From assembly GCF_900249755.1 (NCBI RefSeq), contig NZ_LT976853.1, positions 1,206,709-1,264,551 of the forward strand: DNA of 57,843 nucleotides, written 5' to 3'. This DNA comes from Cupriavidus taiwanensis. GTDB lineage: Bacteria > Pseudomonadota > Gammaproteobacteria > Burkholderiales > Burkholderiaceae. Below are positions 17,305-25,308 of this stretch, piece after piece. The notes under the pieces were generated by a model. That model saw only the letters and a program-made list of their open reading frames with translations, made no database searches and had not been told where the DNA came from. Every line of letters begins with the position of its first letter. The stretch's first letter is position 1. Position numbers and translations under genes: made by a program.

Positions 17305-17516
17305 GGGAATAGGACCGGAGTTGCCCCCGCGGATTTGCCTCCGGATTGTCCGGGCTAATCGGTCACTTGTAAAGAACACAAATACGGGCGTTATTGCCCG
17401 CCTTTCAACGTTTTGAGGGCGCCCCCACAGGCTGCGCCGCGCCGCAGCCGGGCGGGCGTCCGCCGGCGGGCCGCAATCGGCTTCGGGTGTGGCGGCGCCA
17501 ATCACGAGAACAAGCA

Positions 17517-18452
17517 ATGATCCACAGCATGACAGGCTATGGCCTGGCGACGCGCCAGGCGCCATTGACCAACGCGCAGGGCGAGCCCAGCGGGCGCACC
17601 GCGTCCGTTTCGGTGGAATTCCGCACTGTCAATTCGCGTTTCCTCGACCTGTTGTTCCGGGCCCCCGAGGAATGCCGCGCATTCGAGCCGGCGCTGCGCG
17701 AGATGCTGATGGCCGAGCTGTCGCGCGGCAAGCTGGAATGCCGCATCAACCTGCAGCGCACCGATGCCGGCGGCGCCACGCTGGCGCTCAACGACAGCCT
17801 GCTGGCGCAGATCCGCGCGCTGGAAACCACCGTGGCCGCCACCTTCAGCAGCGCCGGCACGCTGCGCATGGGTGAGATCCTGCGCTGGCCGGGCGTGCTG
17901 GTCGAACCGGAGCTGTCGCAGGAAGCGCTGCGCGAGGCCGTGCTCGGCGCCGCGCGCGAGGCGCTCGACCAGTTGCTGGAAGCGCGCCGCCGCGAGGGCG
18001 AGGCGCTCAAGGCCACGCTGACGGAGCGCATCGACGCCATGCTGGCGATCGTCGAACGCCTGACGCCGACCATCCCGCAACTGATCGCGCATCACCAGGA
18101 AAAGCTGACCGAGCGCCTGCAGGAAGCCTTCAACCTGGCCGCGCCGCAGGGCATGCCGTCGATGAGCCGCGACGAGATCGCCGAGCGCATCCGCCAGGAA
18201 GCCACCGTCTACGGCATCCGCATCGATATCGCCGAAGAGCTGTCGCGGCTGCAGGCGCACCTGAACGAAACGCGCCATATCCTGAAGAAGGGCGGCCAGG
18301 TCGGCAAGCGCCTGGACTTCATGATGCAGGAGCTCAACCGCGAGGCCAACACGCTGGGCTCCAAGGCCGCCGCTAAGGAACTGGCCGACGCCTCGATGGA
18401 GCTCAAGCTGCTGATCGAGCAGATGCGCGAGCAGGTCCAGAATCTAGAGTAA
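17517..18452 (+). CDS. YicC/YloC family endoribonuclease
   Basis: This 311-residue protein begins MIHSMTGYGLATRQ, the diagnostic N-terminus of YicC. It ends in the DUF1732 domain (about residues 225-310: DIAEELSRLQAHLNETRHIL and GKRLDFMMQELNREANTLGSKA). YicC-like proteins are RNA endonucleases. I chose the start at 17517; an earlier in-frame start at 17394 lacks conserved sequence. It is followed by gmk after 18 bases, a linkage common in Proteobacteria. Confidence 0.95.
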   Translation: MIHSMTGYGLATRQAPLTNAQGEPSGRTASVSVEFRTVNSRFLDLLFRAPEECRAFEPALREMLMAELSRGKLECRINLQRTDAGGATLALNDSLLAQIRALETTVAATFSSAGTLRMGEILRWPGVLVEPELSQEALREAVLGAAREALDQLLEARRREGEALKATLTERIDAMLAIVERLTPTIPQLIAHHQEKLTERLQEAFNLAAPQGMPSMSRDEIAERIRQEATVYGIRIDIAEELSRLQAHLNETRHILKKGGQVGKRLDFMMQELNREANTLGSKAAAKELADASMELKLLIEQMREQVQNLE

Positions 18453-18470
18453 GACAGTCACCGAATCATC

Positions 18471-19145
18471 ATGAGCCAAACCTCTCCATCGGCCCCCCAG
18501 GCGACCTCCCACACCGCCATCGACACAATCTACCCCGGCAACCTCTTCATGGTGGTGGCGCCCTCGGGCGCGGGCAAGTCGACGCTGGTCAACGCACTGC
18601 TGGCGCAGGACCCGGCCATCCGCCTGTCGATCTCGCACACCACGCGCGCGCCGCGCCCGGGCGAGGAAGACGGCCGCGAGTACCACTTCGTCACGGTCGA
18701 TGCCTTCCGCACCGCGCGCGACCGCGGCGACTTCCTGGAGTGGGCCGAGGTGCACGGCAACTACTACGCGACCTCGCGCGTGTGGATCGAGCAGCAGATG
18801 GCGCAGGGCAACGACGTGCTGCTCGAGATCGACTGGCAGGGCGCGCAGCAGGTGCACCAGCGCTTTTCCAACGCGGTCGAGATCTTCATCCTGCCGCCGT
18901 CGCTGACCGCGCTGGAAGAGCGCCTGAAAAAACGCGGCCAGGACGAGCCCAACGTGATCGTGCGCCGGCTGCTGGCCGCGGGCAGCGAGATGTCGCACGC
19001 GTCGGAGTCTGACTACGTGATCATCAACGAGGTATTCGACGACGCGCTGGAGCAGCTGCGCAACGTGGTCAGCGCGACCCGTCTGCGGTTTTCTTCGCAA
19101 AAGGCGCGGCATACGGAGCTGTTTATCGAGCTCGGCATCCACTGA
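18471..19145 (+). CDS. gmk: Guanylate kinase
   Basis: This 224-residue enzyme phosphorylates GMP to GDP. The P-loop is [17 protein letters not shown] near residue 24-40. The GMP-binding segment follows as [22 protein letters not shown], and [13 protein letters not shown] is near residue 85. It carries about 17 extra N-terminal residues compared with the enterobacterial protein. Placement between yicC and rpoZ-RSH links GTP/ppGpp precursor supply with the alarmone enzyme downstream. Confidence 0.96.
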   Translation: MSQTSPSAPQATSHTAIDTIYPGNLFMVVAPSGAGKSTLVNALLAQDPAIRLSISHTTRAPRPGEEDGREYHFVTVDAFRTARDRGDFLEWAEVHGNYYATSRVWIEQQMAQGNDVLLEIDWQGAQQVHQRFSNAVEIFILPPSLTALEERLKKRGQDEPNVIVRRLLAAGSEMSHASESDYVIINEVFDDALEQLRNVVSATRLRFSSQKARHTELFIELGIH

Positions 19146-19250
19146 GCCGAGGCCGCACGAAAGCACGCGCGCGGGGCGCCGCCGGCGTTTCCCGCCGCGT
19201 GCTGTAAAATGGCAACCCAACACAAGGTTTTGTCCCAAGGTGGATTTGAT

Positions 19251-19454
19251 ATGGCGCGTATTACCGTCGAAGATTGTCTGAAACACATTCCGAATCGTTT
19301 CGAGCTCGCGCTGGCGGCCACGTACCGTGCGCGCCAGCTGGTGCAGGGCCACACGCCCAAGGTCGAAGCGAAGGACAAGCCGACCGTGGTGGCACTGCGC
19401 GAGATCGCGTCGGGCCAGGTCGGCATCGAGATGCTGAAAAAGGTCCCGACCTGA
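19251..19454 (+). CDS. rpoZ: RNA polymerase omega subunit
   Basis: This 67-residue omega subunit begins [23 protein letters not shown] and contains [16 protein letters not shown], both diagnostic. I chose the ATG at 19251; a frame-compatible ATG at 19209 lies in the leader and adds unrelated residues. The preceding TGTAAAAT (about 19202-19209) could be a -10 region. It is upstream of the RelA/SpoT gene, an arrangement conserved from enterobacteria, and omega is needed for ppGpp binding to polymerase. Confidence 0.96.
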
Positions 19455-19536
19455 TCGACCAGGCGGCCCATGGCTCATCCTTGCATCGTGCCAGCACTGC
19501 TCCAGGCTTTACAGCCGGATTCAACGGGCCGCCGCC

Positions 19537-22074
19537 ATGCCATCGCCGCATCTGCCCTCCAAGCCTCCCTCCCAGCCGTCGCCGACCGCGGTCGCGCCGG
19601 CGCCTGGCGATGCGGCCCCGCCCGCGGCGCGTAAGCGCACCATTCCGGGCCAGTCTTCCGTGAACGCGCGCACCGGCGCTCCCAATCTTCCCGATCCGCT
19701 CGGCGACGATGTCGTCGGCGAGCGCGCCGTCGCGCCCGCGCTGGCGGCGGCCAAGGCGCGCGGCGCGGCGGTGCAGGACGAACTGGCCGCGGCGCAGCAA
19801 GTGGCGCCGCCGGCAGCCGACAGCCTGTTTATCGATGCAGTGCTGGCGCAGTCATACCGGCACTTCTTCGGCCCGACCTCGCAGCCGGCGGTGCCGCCGC
19901 GCCAGCAGGTCATCTCCATCACCCGGCTGATGGAAAAACTCGCGTACCTGAAGGCGCCCGACCTGGCGCGCGTACGCGAGGCCTTCCAGTTTTCCGACGA
20001 GGCCCACCTGGGCCAGTACCGCCAGAGCGGCGAGCCCTACATCACCCATCCGGTGGCGGTGGCCGAGCTGTGCGCGGACTGGAAGCTGGACGTGCAGTCC
20101 ATCATGGCGGCGCTGCTGCACGACGTGATGGAAGACCAGGGCATCACCAAGAGCGAGCTGGCCGAGAAATTCGGTCCCAAGGTCGCCGAACTGGTCGATG
20201 GCCTGACCAAGCTGGACAAGCTCGAATTCCAGAGCCGCGAGCAGGCGCAGGCGGAGAGCTTCCGCAAGATGCTGCTGGCGATGGCGCGCGACGTGCGCGT
20301 GATCCTGGTGAAGCTGGCCGACCGTACGCACAACATGCGCACGCTCGACTTCGTGCCTCCGGAAAAACGCCGCCGCATCGCGCTCGAGACCATGGAGATC
20401 TATGCGCCGATCGCGCACCGTCTCGGTCTCAACACGATCTACCGCGAGCTGCAGGAGCTGTCGTTCAAGGTCGGCTCGCCGTTCCGCTACGCCACGCTGG
20501 AAAAGGCCGTCAAGGCCGCGCGCGGCAACCGGCGCGAGGTGGTCAAGCGCATTCTGGAAGCCGCGCAGAAGGGGCTGGCCGATGCTGGCATCGTCGCGGA
20601 ACTGTCCGGCCGCGAGAAAACGCTGTACAGCATCTACCGCAAGATGCACGACAAGCAGCTGTCGTTCTCGCAGGTGCTGGACGTGTACGGTTTCCGCGTG
20701 GTGGTGGAAACGCAGATGCACTGCTATATGGCGATGGGCGCGCTGCACGGCCTGTACAAGCCCATGCCCGGCAAGTTCAAGGACTACATCGCGATCCCGA
20801 AGATCAACGGCTACCAGTCGCTGCACACCACGCTGGTGGGTCCGTTCGGCACGCCGGTGGAATTCCAGATCCGCACGCGCGACATGCATCAGATCGCCGA
20901 GGCCGGCGTGGCCGCGCACTGGATGTACAAGCACCAGGCCGACCACGCCAACGATATCCAGCAGCAGGCGCACCAGTGGCTGCAGTCGCTGCTCGATATC
21001 CAGAGCCAGACCGGCGACTCGCAGGAGTTCCTGGAACACGTCAAGATCGACCTGTTCCCGGACGCGGTCTACGTGTTCACGCCCAAGGGCCATATCCGCG
21101 CGCTGCCGCGCGGCGCCACCGCGCTGGACTTTGCCTACGCGGTGCACAGCGACCTGGGCAACCAGTGCGTCGCGGTCAAGATCAACAACGAGATGCTGCC
21201 GCTGCGCACCGAGCTCAAGAGCGGCGACATCGTCGAGGTGGTGACGGCTCCCTATTCCAAGCCGAATCCGGCGTGGCTGTCGTTCGTGCGCACCGGCAAG
21301 GCGCGCGCGGCGATCCGCCACTACCTGAAGACCACCAAGCTGGATGAGGCCATCCAGCTGGGCGAGCGCCTGCTGGAACAGTCGGCACGCCAGCTCGGCA
21401 TCGAACTGAAGGCGGTGCCGCAGTCGGTGTGGGACCGCATGATCCAGTGGACCGGCAACAAGCAGCGCGAAGACATCTTCGCCGACCTGGCGCTGGGCCG
21501 GCGCGTGCCGGCGGTGGTGGCCAAGCGCATGGAGATCCTGCTGCAGGAGTTGTCCGGCGACGTCGACAGCGCGCTGCTGGCCGCGGTGCAGACCTTCGCC
21601 GGCGAGGAAGCGCCCGCGGTGCCGATCACCGGCGACGAGGGCATGTCGATGATCTTCTCGGCATGCTGCCGCCCGATCCCGGGCGATTCCATCGTCGGCT
21701 ACCTCGGCAAGGGCGAGGGCCTGCAGATCCACGTGCAGGACTGCAAGATCGCCAAGCGCCTGCACAGCAAGGATCCGGAACACTGGATCGACGTGATGTG
21801 GGCCAAGAAGACCACGCGTGCCTTCGATGTGTCGATCAAGGTGATGGTGCGCAACGTCAAGGGCATCGTCGCGCGCGTGGCGGCCGACCTGACCGCGGCC
21901 GACGCCAACGTCGCGCACGTGGCGATGGAGCAGCAGGACGGCGGCCAGCAGGAAGCCACCTACATGCAGTTCATCATCCAGGTGCAGAACCGCCTGCACC
22001 TGGCCAACGTGATGCGCGGGCTGCGCCGCAACCCCGACGTGATCCGCATCTTCCGCGACCGCAACGATAGCTGA
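19537..22074 (+). CDS. spoT: Bifunctional (p)ppGpp synthetase/hydrolase, SpoT type
   Basis: This 845-residue RSH protein makes and degrades (p)ppGpp. The hydrolase HD domain contains YITHPVAVAELC and LLHDVMEDQGIT (His-Asp near residue 195). The synthetase domain carries FKDYIAIPKINGYQSLHTT and the substrate loop VEFQIRTRDMHQIAE (about residue 440). A TGS domain (about 505-560), a zinc-finger-like CCRPIPGD segment (about 708) and a C-terminal ACT domain (about 765-845) follow. Intact HD residues argue for an active hydrolase. The first 125 residues are Pro/Ala-rich and absent from classical SpoT; the family core aligns from about LMEKLAYL (19930). Confidence 0.93.
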   Translation: MPSPHLPSKPPSQPSPTAVAPAPGDAAPPAARKRTIPGQSSVNARTGAPNLPDPLGDDVVGERAVAPALAAAKARGAAVQDELAAAQQVAPPAADSLFIDAVLAQSYRHFFGPTSQPAVPPRQQVISITRLMEKLAYLKAPDLARVREAFQFSDEAHLGQYRQSGEPYITHPVAVAELCADWKLDVQSIMAALLHDVMEDQGITKSELAEKFGPKVAELVDGLTKLDKLEFQSREQAQAESFRKMLLAMARDVRVILVKLADRTHNMRTLDFVPPEKRRRIALETMEIYAPIAHRLGLNTIYRELQELSFKVGSPFRYATLEKAVKAARGNRREVVKRILEAAQKGLADAGIVAELSGREKTLYSIYRKMHDKQLSFSQVLDVYGFRVVVETQMHCYMAMGALHGLYKPMPGKFKDYIAIPKINGYQSLHTTLVGPFGTPVEFQIRTRDMHQIAEAGVAAHWMYKHQADHANDIQQQAHQWLQSLLDIQSQTGDSQEFLEHVKIDLFPDAVYVFTPKGHIRALPRGATALDFAYAVHSDLGNQCVAVKINNEMLPLRTELKSGDIVEVVTAPYSKPNPAWLSFVRTGKARAAIRHYLKTTKLDEAIQLGERLLEQSARQLGIELKAVPQSVWDRMIQWTGNKQREDIFADLALGRRVPAVVAKRMEILLQELSGDVDSALLAAVQTFAGEEAPAVPITGDEGMSMIFSACCRPIPGDSIVGYLGKGEGLQIHVQDCKIAKRLHSKDPEHWIDVMWAKKTTRAFDVSIKVMVRNVKGIVARVAADLTAADANVAHVAMEQQDGGQQEATYMQFIIQVQNRLHLANVMRGLRRNPDVIRIFRDRNDS

Positions 22075-22089
22075 GGCGCGGGTGCCGGC

Positions 22090-22653
22090 CTACGGCTTGC
22101 GCGCGGGGTAGCGGACTTCCAGGATATCGATCTGCTCGACGCCGGCCGGTGTGCGCAACGCCACGGTATCGCCTTCGCGCGCCTTGAGCAGCGCCTTGGC
22201 GATCGGCGAGATCCAGCTGACGTGGTTGTGGTCGAGGTCGACCTCATCCATGCCGACGATGGTGATGGTGGTCTCCTCGCCCGACGCATGCGCGTAGGTG
22301 ACGGTGGCGCCAAAGAAGATCTGGTCGTTGTCGCCCTGCAGCGACGGGTCGACCACTTCGGCCTTGTCCAGGCGGCGCGTCAGGAAGCGGATGCGGCGGT
22401 CGATCTCGCGCAGGCGCTTCTTGCCATAGAGATAGTCGCCGTTCTCGGAGCGGTCGCCATTGGACGCCGCCCACGAGACGATCTGCACCACGTCGGGCCG
22501 CTCGACATCGATCAGCTGCATCAGCTCGTTGCGCAGGCGCGCATAGCCCTCAGCGGTGATGTAGTTCTTGGTGCCGGGCGGCAGCGGCGCTGCGCCTTCG
22601 GGGAGATCGTCGTCCTCGTCGCCAGACGACTCTTTGACAAATGCCTTGTTCAT
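22090..22653 (-). CDS. greB: Transcription elongation factor GreB
   Basis: This 187-residue Gre factor inserts into the RNA polymerase secondary channel and stimulates cleavage of backtracked RNA. The coiled-coil tip shows SNGDRSENGDYLYGKKRLREID (the acidic Asp and Glu needed for cleavage). The C-terminal domain contains VGMDEVDLDHNHVSWISPIAKALL, which identifies GreB rather than GreA. I chose MNKAFVKES at 22653; an ATG at 22665 adds four residues. The N-terminus has an acidic stretch (SSGDEDDD). It is convergent with spoT, ending 15 bases from it. Confidence 0.94.
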   Translation of the reverse strand: MNKAFVKESSGDEDDDLPEGAAPLPPGTKNYITAEGYARLRNELMQLIDVERPDVVQIVSWAASNGDRSENGDYLYGKKRLREIDRRIRFLTRRLDKAEVVDPSLQGDNDQIFFGATVTYAHASGEETTITIVGMDEVDLDHNHVSWISPIAKALLKAREGDTVALRTPAGVEQIDILEVRYPARKP

Positions 22654-22679
22654 GTTCCGGATCACTTCTTCAGTCTGCC

Positions 22680-22685
22680 ATTATA
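22680..22685 (-). promoter_or_regulatory. Possible -10 box for greB
   Basis: The reverse strand reads TATAAT 27 bases before the greB start. It lies just after a GC-rich hairpin AGCCCGC-GCGGGCT. The -35 region is not recognisable. Confidence 0.4.
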
Positions 22686-22790
22686 GGAAAAGCCCGCTGG
22701 CGGGCTGCCCCGGGGCAGGGCCGCTTCGACCCGTCCCAATAAAGATCGCAAAAAAGCGGGGAGGGGGCTTCCCAAAAACAAAATCTGGGT

Positions 22791-22796
22791 TATAAT
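22791..22796 (+). promoter_or_regulatory. -10 box of the tRNA-Arg promoter
   Basis: A perfect TATAAT lies 14 bases before the tRNA 5' end, so transcription would begin only a few bases upstream of the mature tRNA. The -35 region (around CTTCCC) is weak. Confidence 0.65.
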
Positions 22797-22809
22797 CTTT
22801 TTCTCGCGT

Positions 22810-22886
22810 GCGGCTGTAGCTCAGTTGGATAGAGTACTTGGCTACGAACCAAGGGGTCGTGGGTTCGAATCCTGCCAGCCGCGCCA
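22810..22886 (+). tRNA. tRNA-Arg (anticodon ACG)
   Basis: This 77-nt tRNA pairs acceptor GCGGCTG with CAGCCGC. It has a D-arm with AGCTCAGTTGGATAGAG, anticodon arm CTTGG-CTACGAA-CCAAG (ACG, read as ICG), and T-loop TTCGAAT. CCA is encoded. Confidence 0.98.
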
Positions 22887-22899
22887 CCTATGCAGAAAG

Positions 22900-22932
22900 A
22901 AAAGGGCTTCCGGAAACGGAAGCCCTTTTTCA
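22900..22932 (+). terminator. Rho-independent terminator of tRNA-Arg
   Basis: The stem AAAGGGCTTCC with GGAAGCCCTTT closes on GGAAAC-type loop sequence and ends in a T-run, 14 bases after the tRNA. Confidence 0.88.
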
Positions 22933-23064
22933 TTGCCTCGTCCAGTTCGGGCCCGCTTCCTTTTTTCCTCCCTCCCTGCTTCCGGTGCGATCGGGTCATG
23001 CCTTGCGGTCGCGCGTGGCGCCTCCTAGTCTCGAATGGACATCATTGAACCGGGAGTCGATCGC

Positions 23065-23325
23065 ATGGACAACGCAGACTGGCGCGTCGAGGCATATCGC
23101 GGCATGGACGTCTACGTCCTGGTGTCGCCGCAGGGGCAGGGCAGCATTGGCCGCTGGGGCTACGAGGTGCGCGTGTCGCAGGAAGGTGCCGATCCTGCGG
23201 ATGCGGGCGACACCGAACTGCTCGCCAGCGGTCCCCAGCAGTTTGCCACGCGGCATGCGGCAGAGGTGGCGGCATTCGGCGCTGGCTATGCACTGGTCGA
23301 TCGCCTGCTGGGGCCTGCCGAATAG
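23065..23325 (+). CDS. Small hypothetical protein
   Basis: This 86-residue protein has no family I recognise. It is acidic, with a sequence such as WRVEAYRGMDVYVLVSPQGQ that suggests a small beta-rich fold, then an Ala-rich helix near the C-terminus. The ATG at 23065 is preceded by CGGGAG; another in-frame ATG at 23035 lacks a ribosome site. Codon use matches the chromosome. It ends two bases before a perfect 16-bp hairpin. Confidence 0.65.
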   Translation: MDNADWRVEAYRGMDVYVLVSPQGQGSIGRWGYEVRVSQEGADPADAGDTELLASGPQQFATRHAAEVAAFGAGYALVDRLLGPAE

Positions 23326-23327
23326 GC

Positions 23328-23365
23328 GCGCTTTCTTGCGCGCAGCTATGCGCGCAAGAAAGCGC
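23328..23365. repeat. Perfect 16-bp hairpin after the stop codon
   Basis: GCGCTTTCTTGCGCGC (23328-23343) pairs perfectly with GCGCGCAAGAAAGCGC (23350-23365) around the loop AGCTAT. No T-run follows, so it is not a standard terminator. It could be an mRNA-end stabiliser or a weak terminator. Confidence 0.8.
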
Positions 23366-23492
23366 AACCCCATCGCGGCGATTTATATCACGTCGTGATG
23401 TATTGGGTTGCGCGACGACGAATGATTTCAGGCAAAGACACAAATAGTGCTTGCCAGCGGGCATTGGATCACCCATAATCATCTTCTTCGGA

Positions 23493-23568
23493 CGCGGGGT
23501 GGAGCAGTTGGCAGCTCGTCGGGCTCATAACCCGAAGGTCGCAGGTTCAAGTCCTGCCCCCGCAACCA
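23493..23568 (+). tRNA. Initiator tRNA-fMet (anticodon CAU)
   Basis: This 76-nt tRNA has the initiator signatures: a C1-A72 mismatch (CGCGGGG against CCCCGCA) and three consecutive G-C pairs in the anticodon stem (GGG-CTCATAA-CCC). Anticodon is CAT, T-loop TTCAAGT, and CCA is encoded. Confidence 0.97.
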
Positions 23569-23716
23569 ACGCCTGGCATCAGCCACCGCGGCACTCGCCG
23601 CAAATCCTTCAAGGCGTTGTTCCACAGGCCGACCGGCCAGATCCCCTTGGTATTTCGATCTCACTGCCCTGGCATCAAGGCAGCCAGTCCGCGCACGCGC
23701 TTGCCGCGTATCAGCG

Positions 23717-23998
23717 TCAGGCCGGCAAGCGTTGCGCCGCCTGCCTGAAGGTATCGCGCACCAGCGGCTGGTCTTCGCGCTCCGCCGCATCGGCGCGATC
23801 GCGCAGCCGCGCGCCGAGCACCGTCAGCGTTCCCTGCGCCTGCGGCCCGCCGGCCGCCTGGCATTGGGTCACGGCTTCGCGCATCACCGCATCGAGTTCG
23901 CCGCTGACGTCGGCACCATCGAAGGCGCTGACCGAAAGGGCCGAGATGCGTTCCAGGTAGAGATTGACCAGCGCTTCGTCGTGTAGCGGTTCGGACAT
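23717..23998 (-). CDS. Small hypothetical protein
   Basis: This 93-residue acidic, mostly helical protein is not a family I can name. It begins MSEPLHDEALVNLYLERISAL and carries a helix with two-residue Ala repeats toward the end (RDRADAAEREDQP). No membrane segment or metal motif is visible. The start at 23998 follows AAGGAG; an open frame to 24034 has no ribosome site. It is divergent from the PKHD-type hydroxylase gene, with a 149-base intergenic region. Confidence 0.7.
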   Translation of the reverse strand: MSEPLHDEALVNLYLERISALSVSAFDGADVSGELDAVMREAVTQCQAAGGPQAQGTLTVLGARLRDRADAAEREDQPLVRDTFRQAAQRLPA

Positions 23999-24067
23999 GT
24001 CTGCTCCTTGTCGATGACGGCATACCCCAACCATTGTAGTGAAGGCGCCGCCTGCCCGGGATCAAAC

Positions 24068-24083
24068 AATAATGATTCTTGTT
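24068..24083. promoter_or_regulatory. Possible Fur box
   Basis: AATAATGATTCTTGTT resembles the first half of the Fur consensus (ATAATGAT) while the second half is poor. Its position 65 bases before the hydroxylase, a family often iron-regulated, is the reason for noting it. Confidence 0.35.
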
Positions 24084-24147
24084 CTGGGCCTGCGCGGGCT
24101 TCCCCTACAATGAGCGCCTGCCGATTTATCCCGACGTAGAAGCCATC

Positions 24148-24831
24148 ATGATGCTGCAGATTCCCGACGTATTGACCAAGGACCAGGTTGCGCAAGTGCG
24201 CGAGATCATCGACGCGGCGCCCTGGGCCGACGGCAACGAGACTTCGGGCTATCAGTCAGCACTGGCCAAGCGCAACCTGCAATTGCCCGAGGGCTCGCCG
24301 GCGGCACGGCAGGTCGGCGACCTGATCCAGGACGCACTGGGCAACCATGCGCTGTTCTTCTCGGCGGCGCTGCCGCTGAAGGTCTATCCGCCGCTGTTCA
24401 ACCGCTATGAGGGCGGGCATACCTTCGGCAACCATGTCGACAACGCGATCCGCTACCTGCGCGGCACCAGCTTCCGCATCCGCAGCGACCTGTCGGCGAC
24501 GCTGTTCCTGACCGAGCCGGAAGACTATGACGGCGGCGAACTGGTGGTCGAGGACACCTACGGGCAGCAGCGCGTGAAGCTGCCGGCCGGGCACATGGTG
24601 CTGTACCCGGCCACCAGCATCCACCACGTCACGCCGGTCACGCGCGGGGCGCGGGTGTCATCGTTCTTCTGGATCCAGAGCATGGTCCGCGACGACGGCC
24701 AGCGCGCCATGCTGTTCGAGCTCGATGGGCGCATTCGCCAGGTGGCGCAGGAACTGGGGCAGGCGCACGAATCGGTGATCGGCCTGACCGGCGTCTATCA
24801 CAACCTGCTGCGGCGCTGGGCGGACGCCTGA
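24148..24831 (+). CDS. PKHD-type Fe(II)/2-oxoglutarate hydroxylase
   Basis: This 227-residue dioxygenase of the PiuC/YbiX type uses Fe(II) and 2-oxoglutarate. The iron ligands are visible: HVD in [11 protein letters not shown] near residue 97-99 and the distal His in [10 protein letters not shown] near 158, followed by an Arg in TRGAR that should bind 2-oxoglutarate. The C-terminal helical part ([13 protein letters not shown]) is typical. I chose the first Met of MMLQIPDVL (24148). In other bacteria these genes cluster with siderophore receptors; here it stands alone. The substrate is unknown. Confidence 0.92.
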   Translation: MMLQIPDVLTKDQVAQVREIIDAAPWADGNETSGYQSALAKRNLQLPEGSPAARQVGDLIQDALGNHALFFSAALPLKVYPPLFNRYEGGHTFGNHVDNAIRYLRGTSFRIRSDLSATLFLTEPEDYDGGELVVEDTYGQQRVKLPAGHMVLYPATSIHHVTPVTRGARVSSFFWIQSMVRDDGQRAMLFELDGRIRQVAQELGQAHESVIGLTGVYHNLLRRWADA

Positions 24832-24846
24832 GCGCGGCCGGCGCGA

Positions 24847-25155
24847 TTATTCGTTGCGCCGGCGCTGGCTTTGCAGCAGTTCGATGGGGGAGGGCTGGAT
24901 GCGCCGTCGCGCCGGACGCAGCGCCCGGTTCGGCCACAGCACATAGTTGGTGTGCGGGTCCAGCGGCTTGCCGAAGTACGAGACCCAGACCTGTACGCCT
25001 TGCTCGGTTTCGGCAACGATGGCCGCGACGGCGCGCGCCGCGGCGGACGGGGACTTGAGCAGCTCCGCCAGGGCTTCGACGCCCTGCACGACATGGTGCT
25101 TCACCCCTGCAAACCATGCGTACTGACGCATGGCGGACAACAAACGCTTGGTCAT
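24847..25155 (-). CDS. Conserved-looking hypothetical protein
   Basis: This 102-residue basic protein is not a recognised family. It begins MTKRLLSAMRQYAWFAGVKHHV, continues with an Ala-rich helix (AARAVAAIVAETEQ) and VWVSYFGKPLDPHTNYVLWP, and ends in a basic tail. There is no signal peptide or membrane helix. The start at 25155 was chosen by the break in composition upstream; GTCGCGTTC before it is a poor ribosome site, so the start is uncertain. It is convergent with the hydroxylase gene, 15 bases away. Confidence 0.6.
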   Translation of the reverse strand: MTKRLLSAMRQYAWFAGVKHHVVQGVEALAELLKSPSAAARAVAAIVAETEQGVQVWVSYFGKPLDPHTNYVLWPNRALRPARRRIQPSPIELLQSQRRRNE

Positions 25156-25308
25156 GAACGCGACTCGGGTTGTTTGGAAGTGCGAATGAGACTTTCGTAC
25201 ATCCGTTTTGTTCACAGCAAATTGGCCCGGCAAGTATGGCTGAGGCGCCATGTCGAAGGTGTGTCACCTGCTTGCCGTGCGTGGCTGGCGGCCCCGGTGC
25301 CGGCCGCA

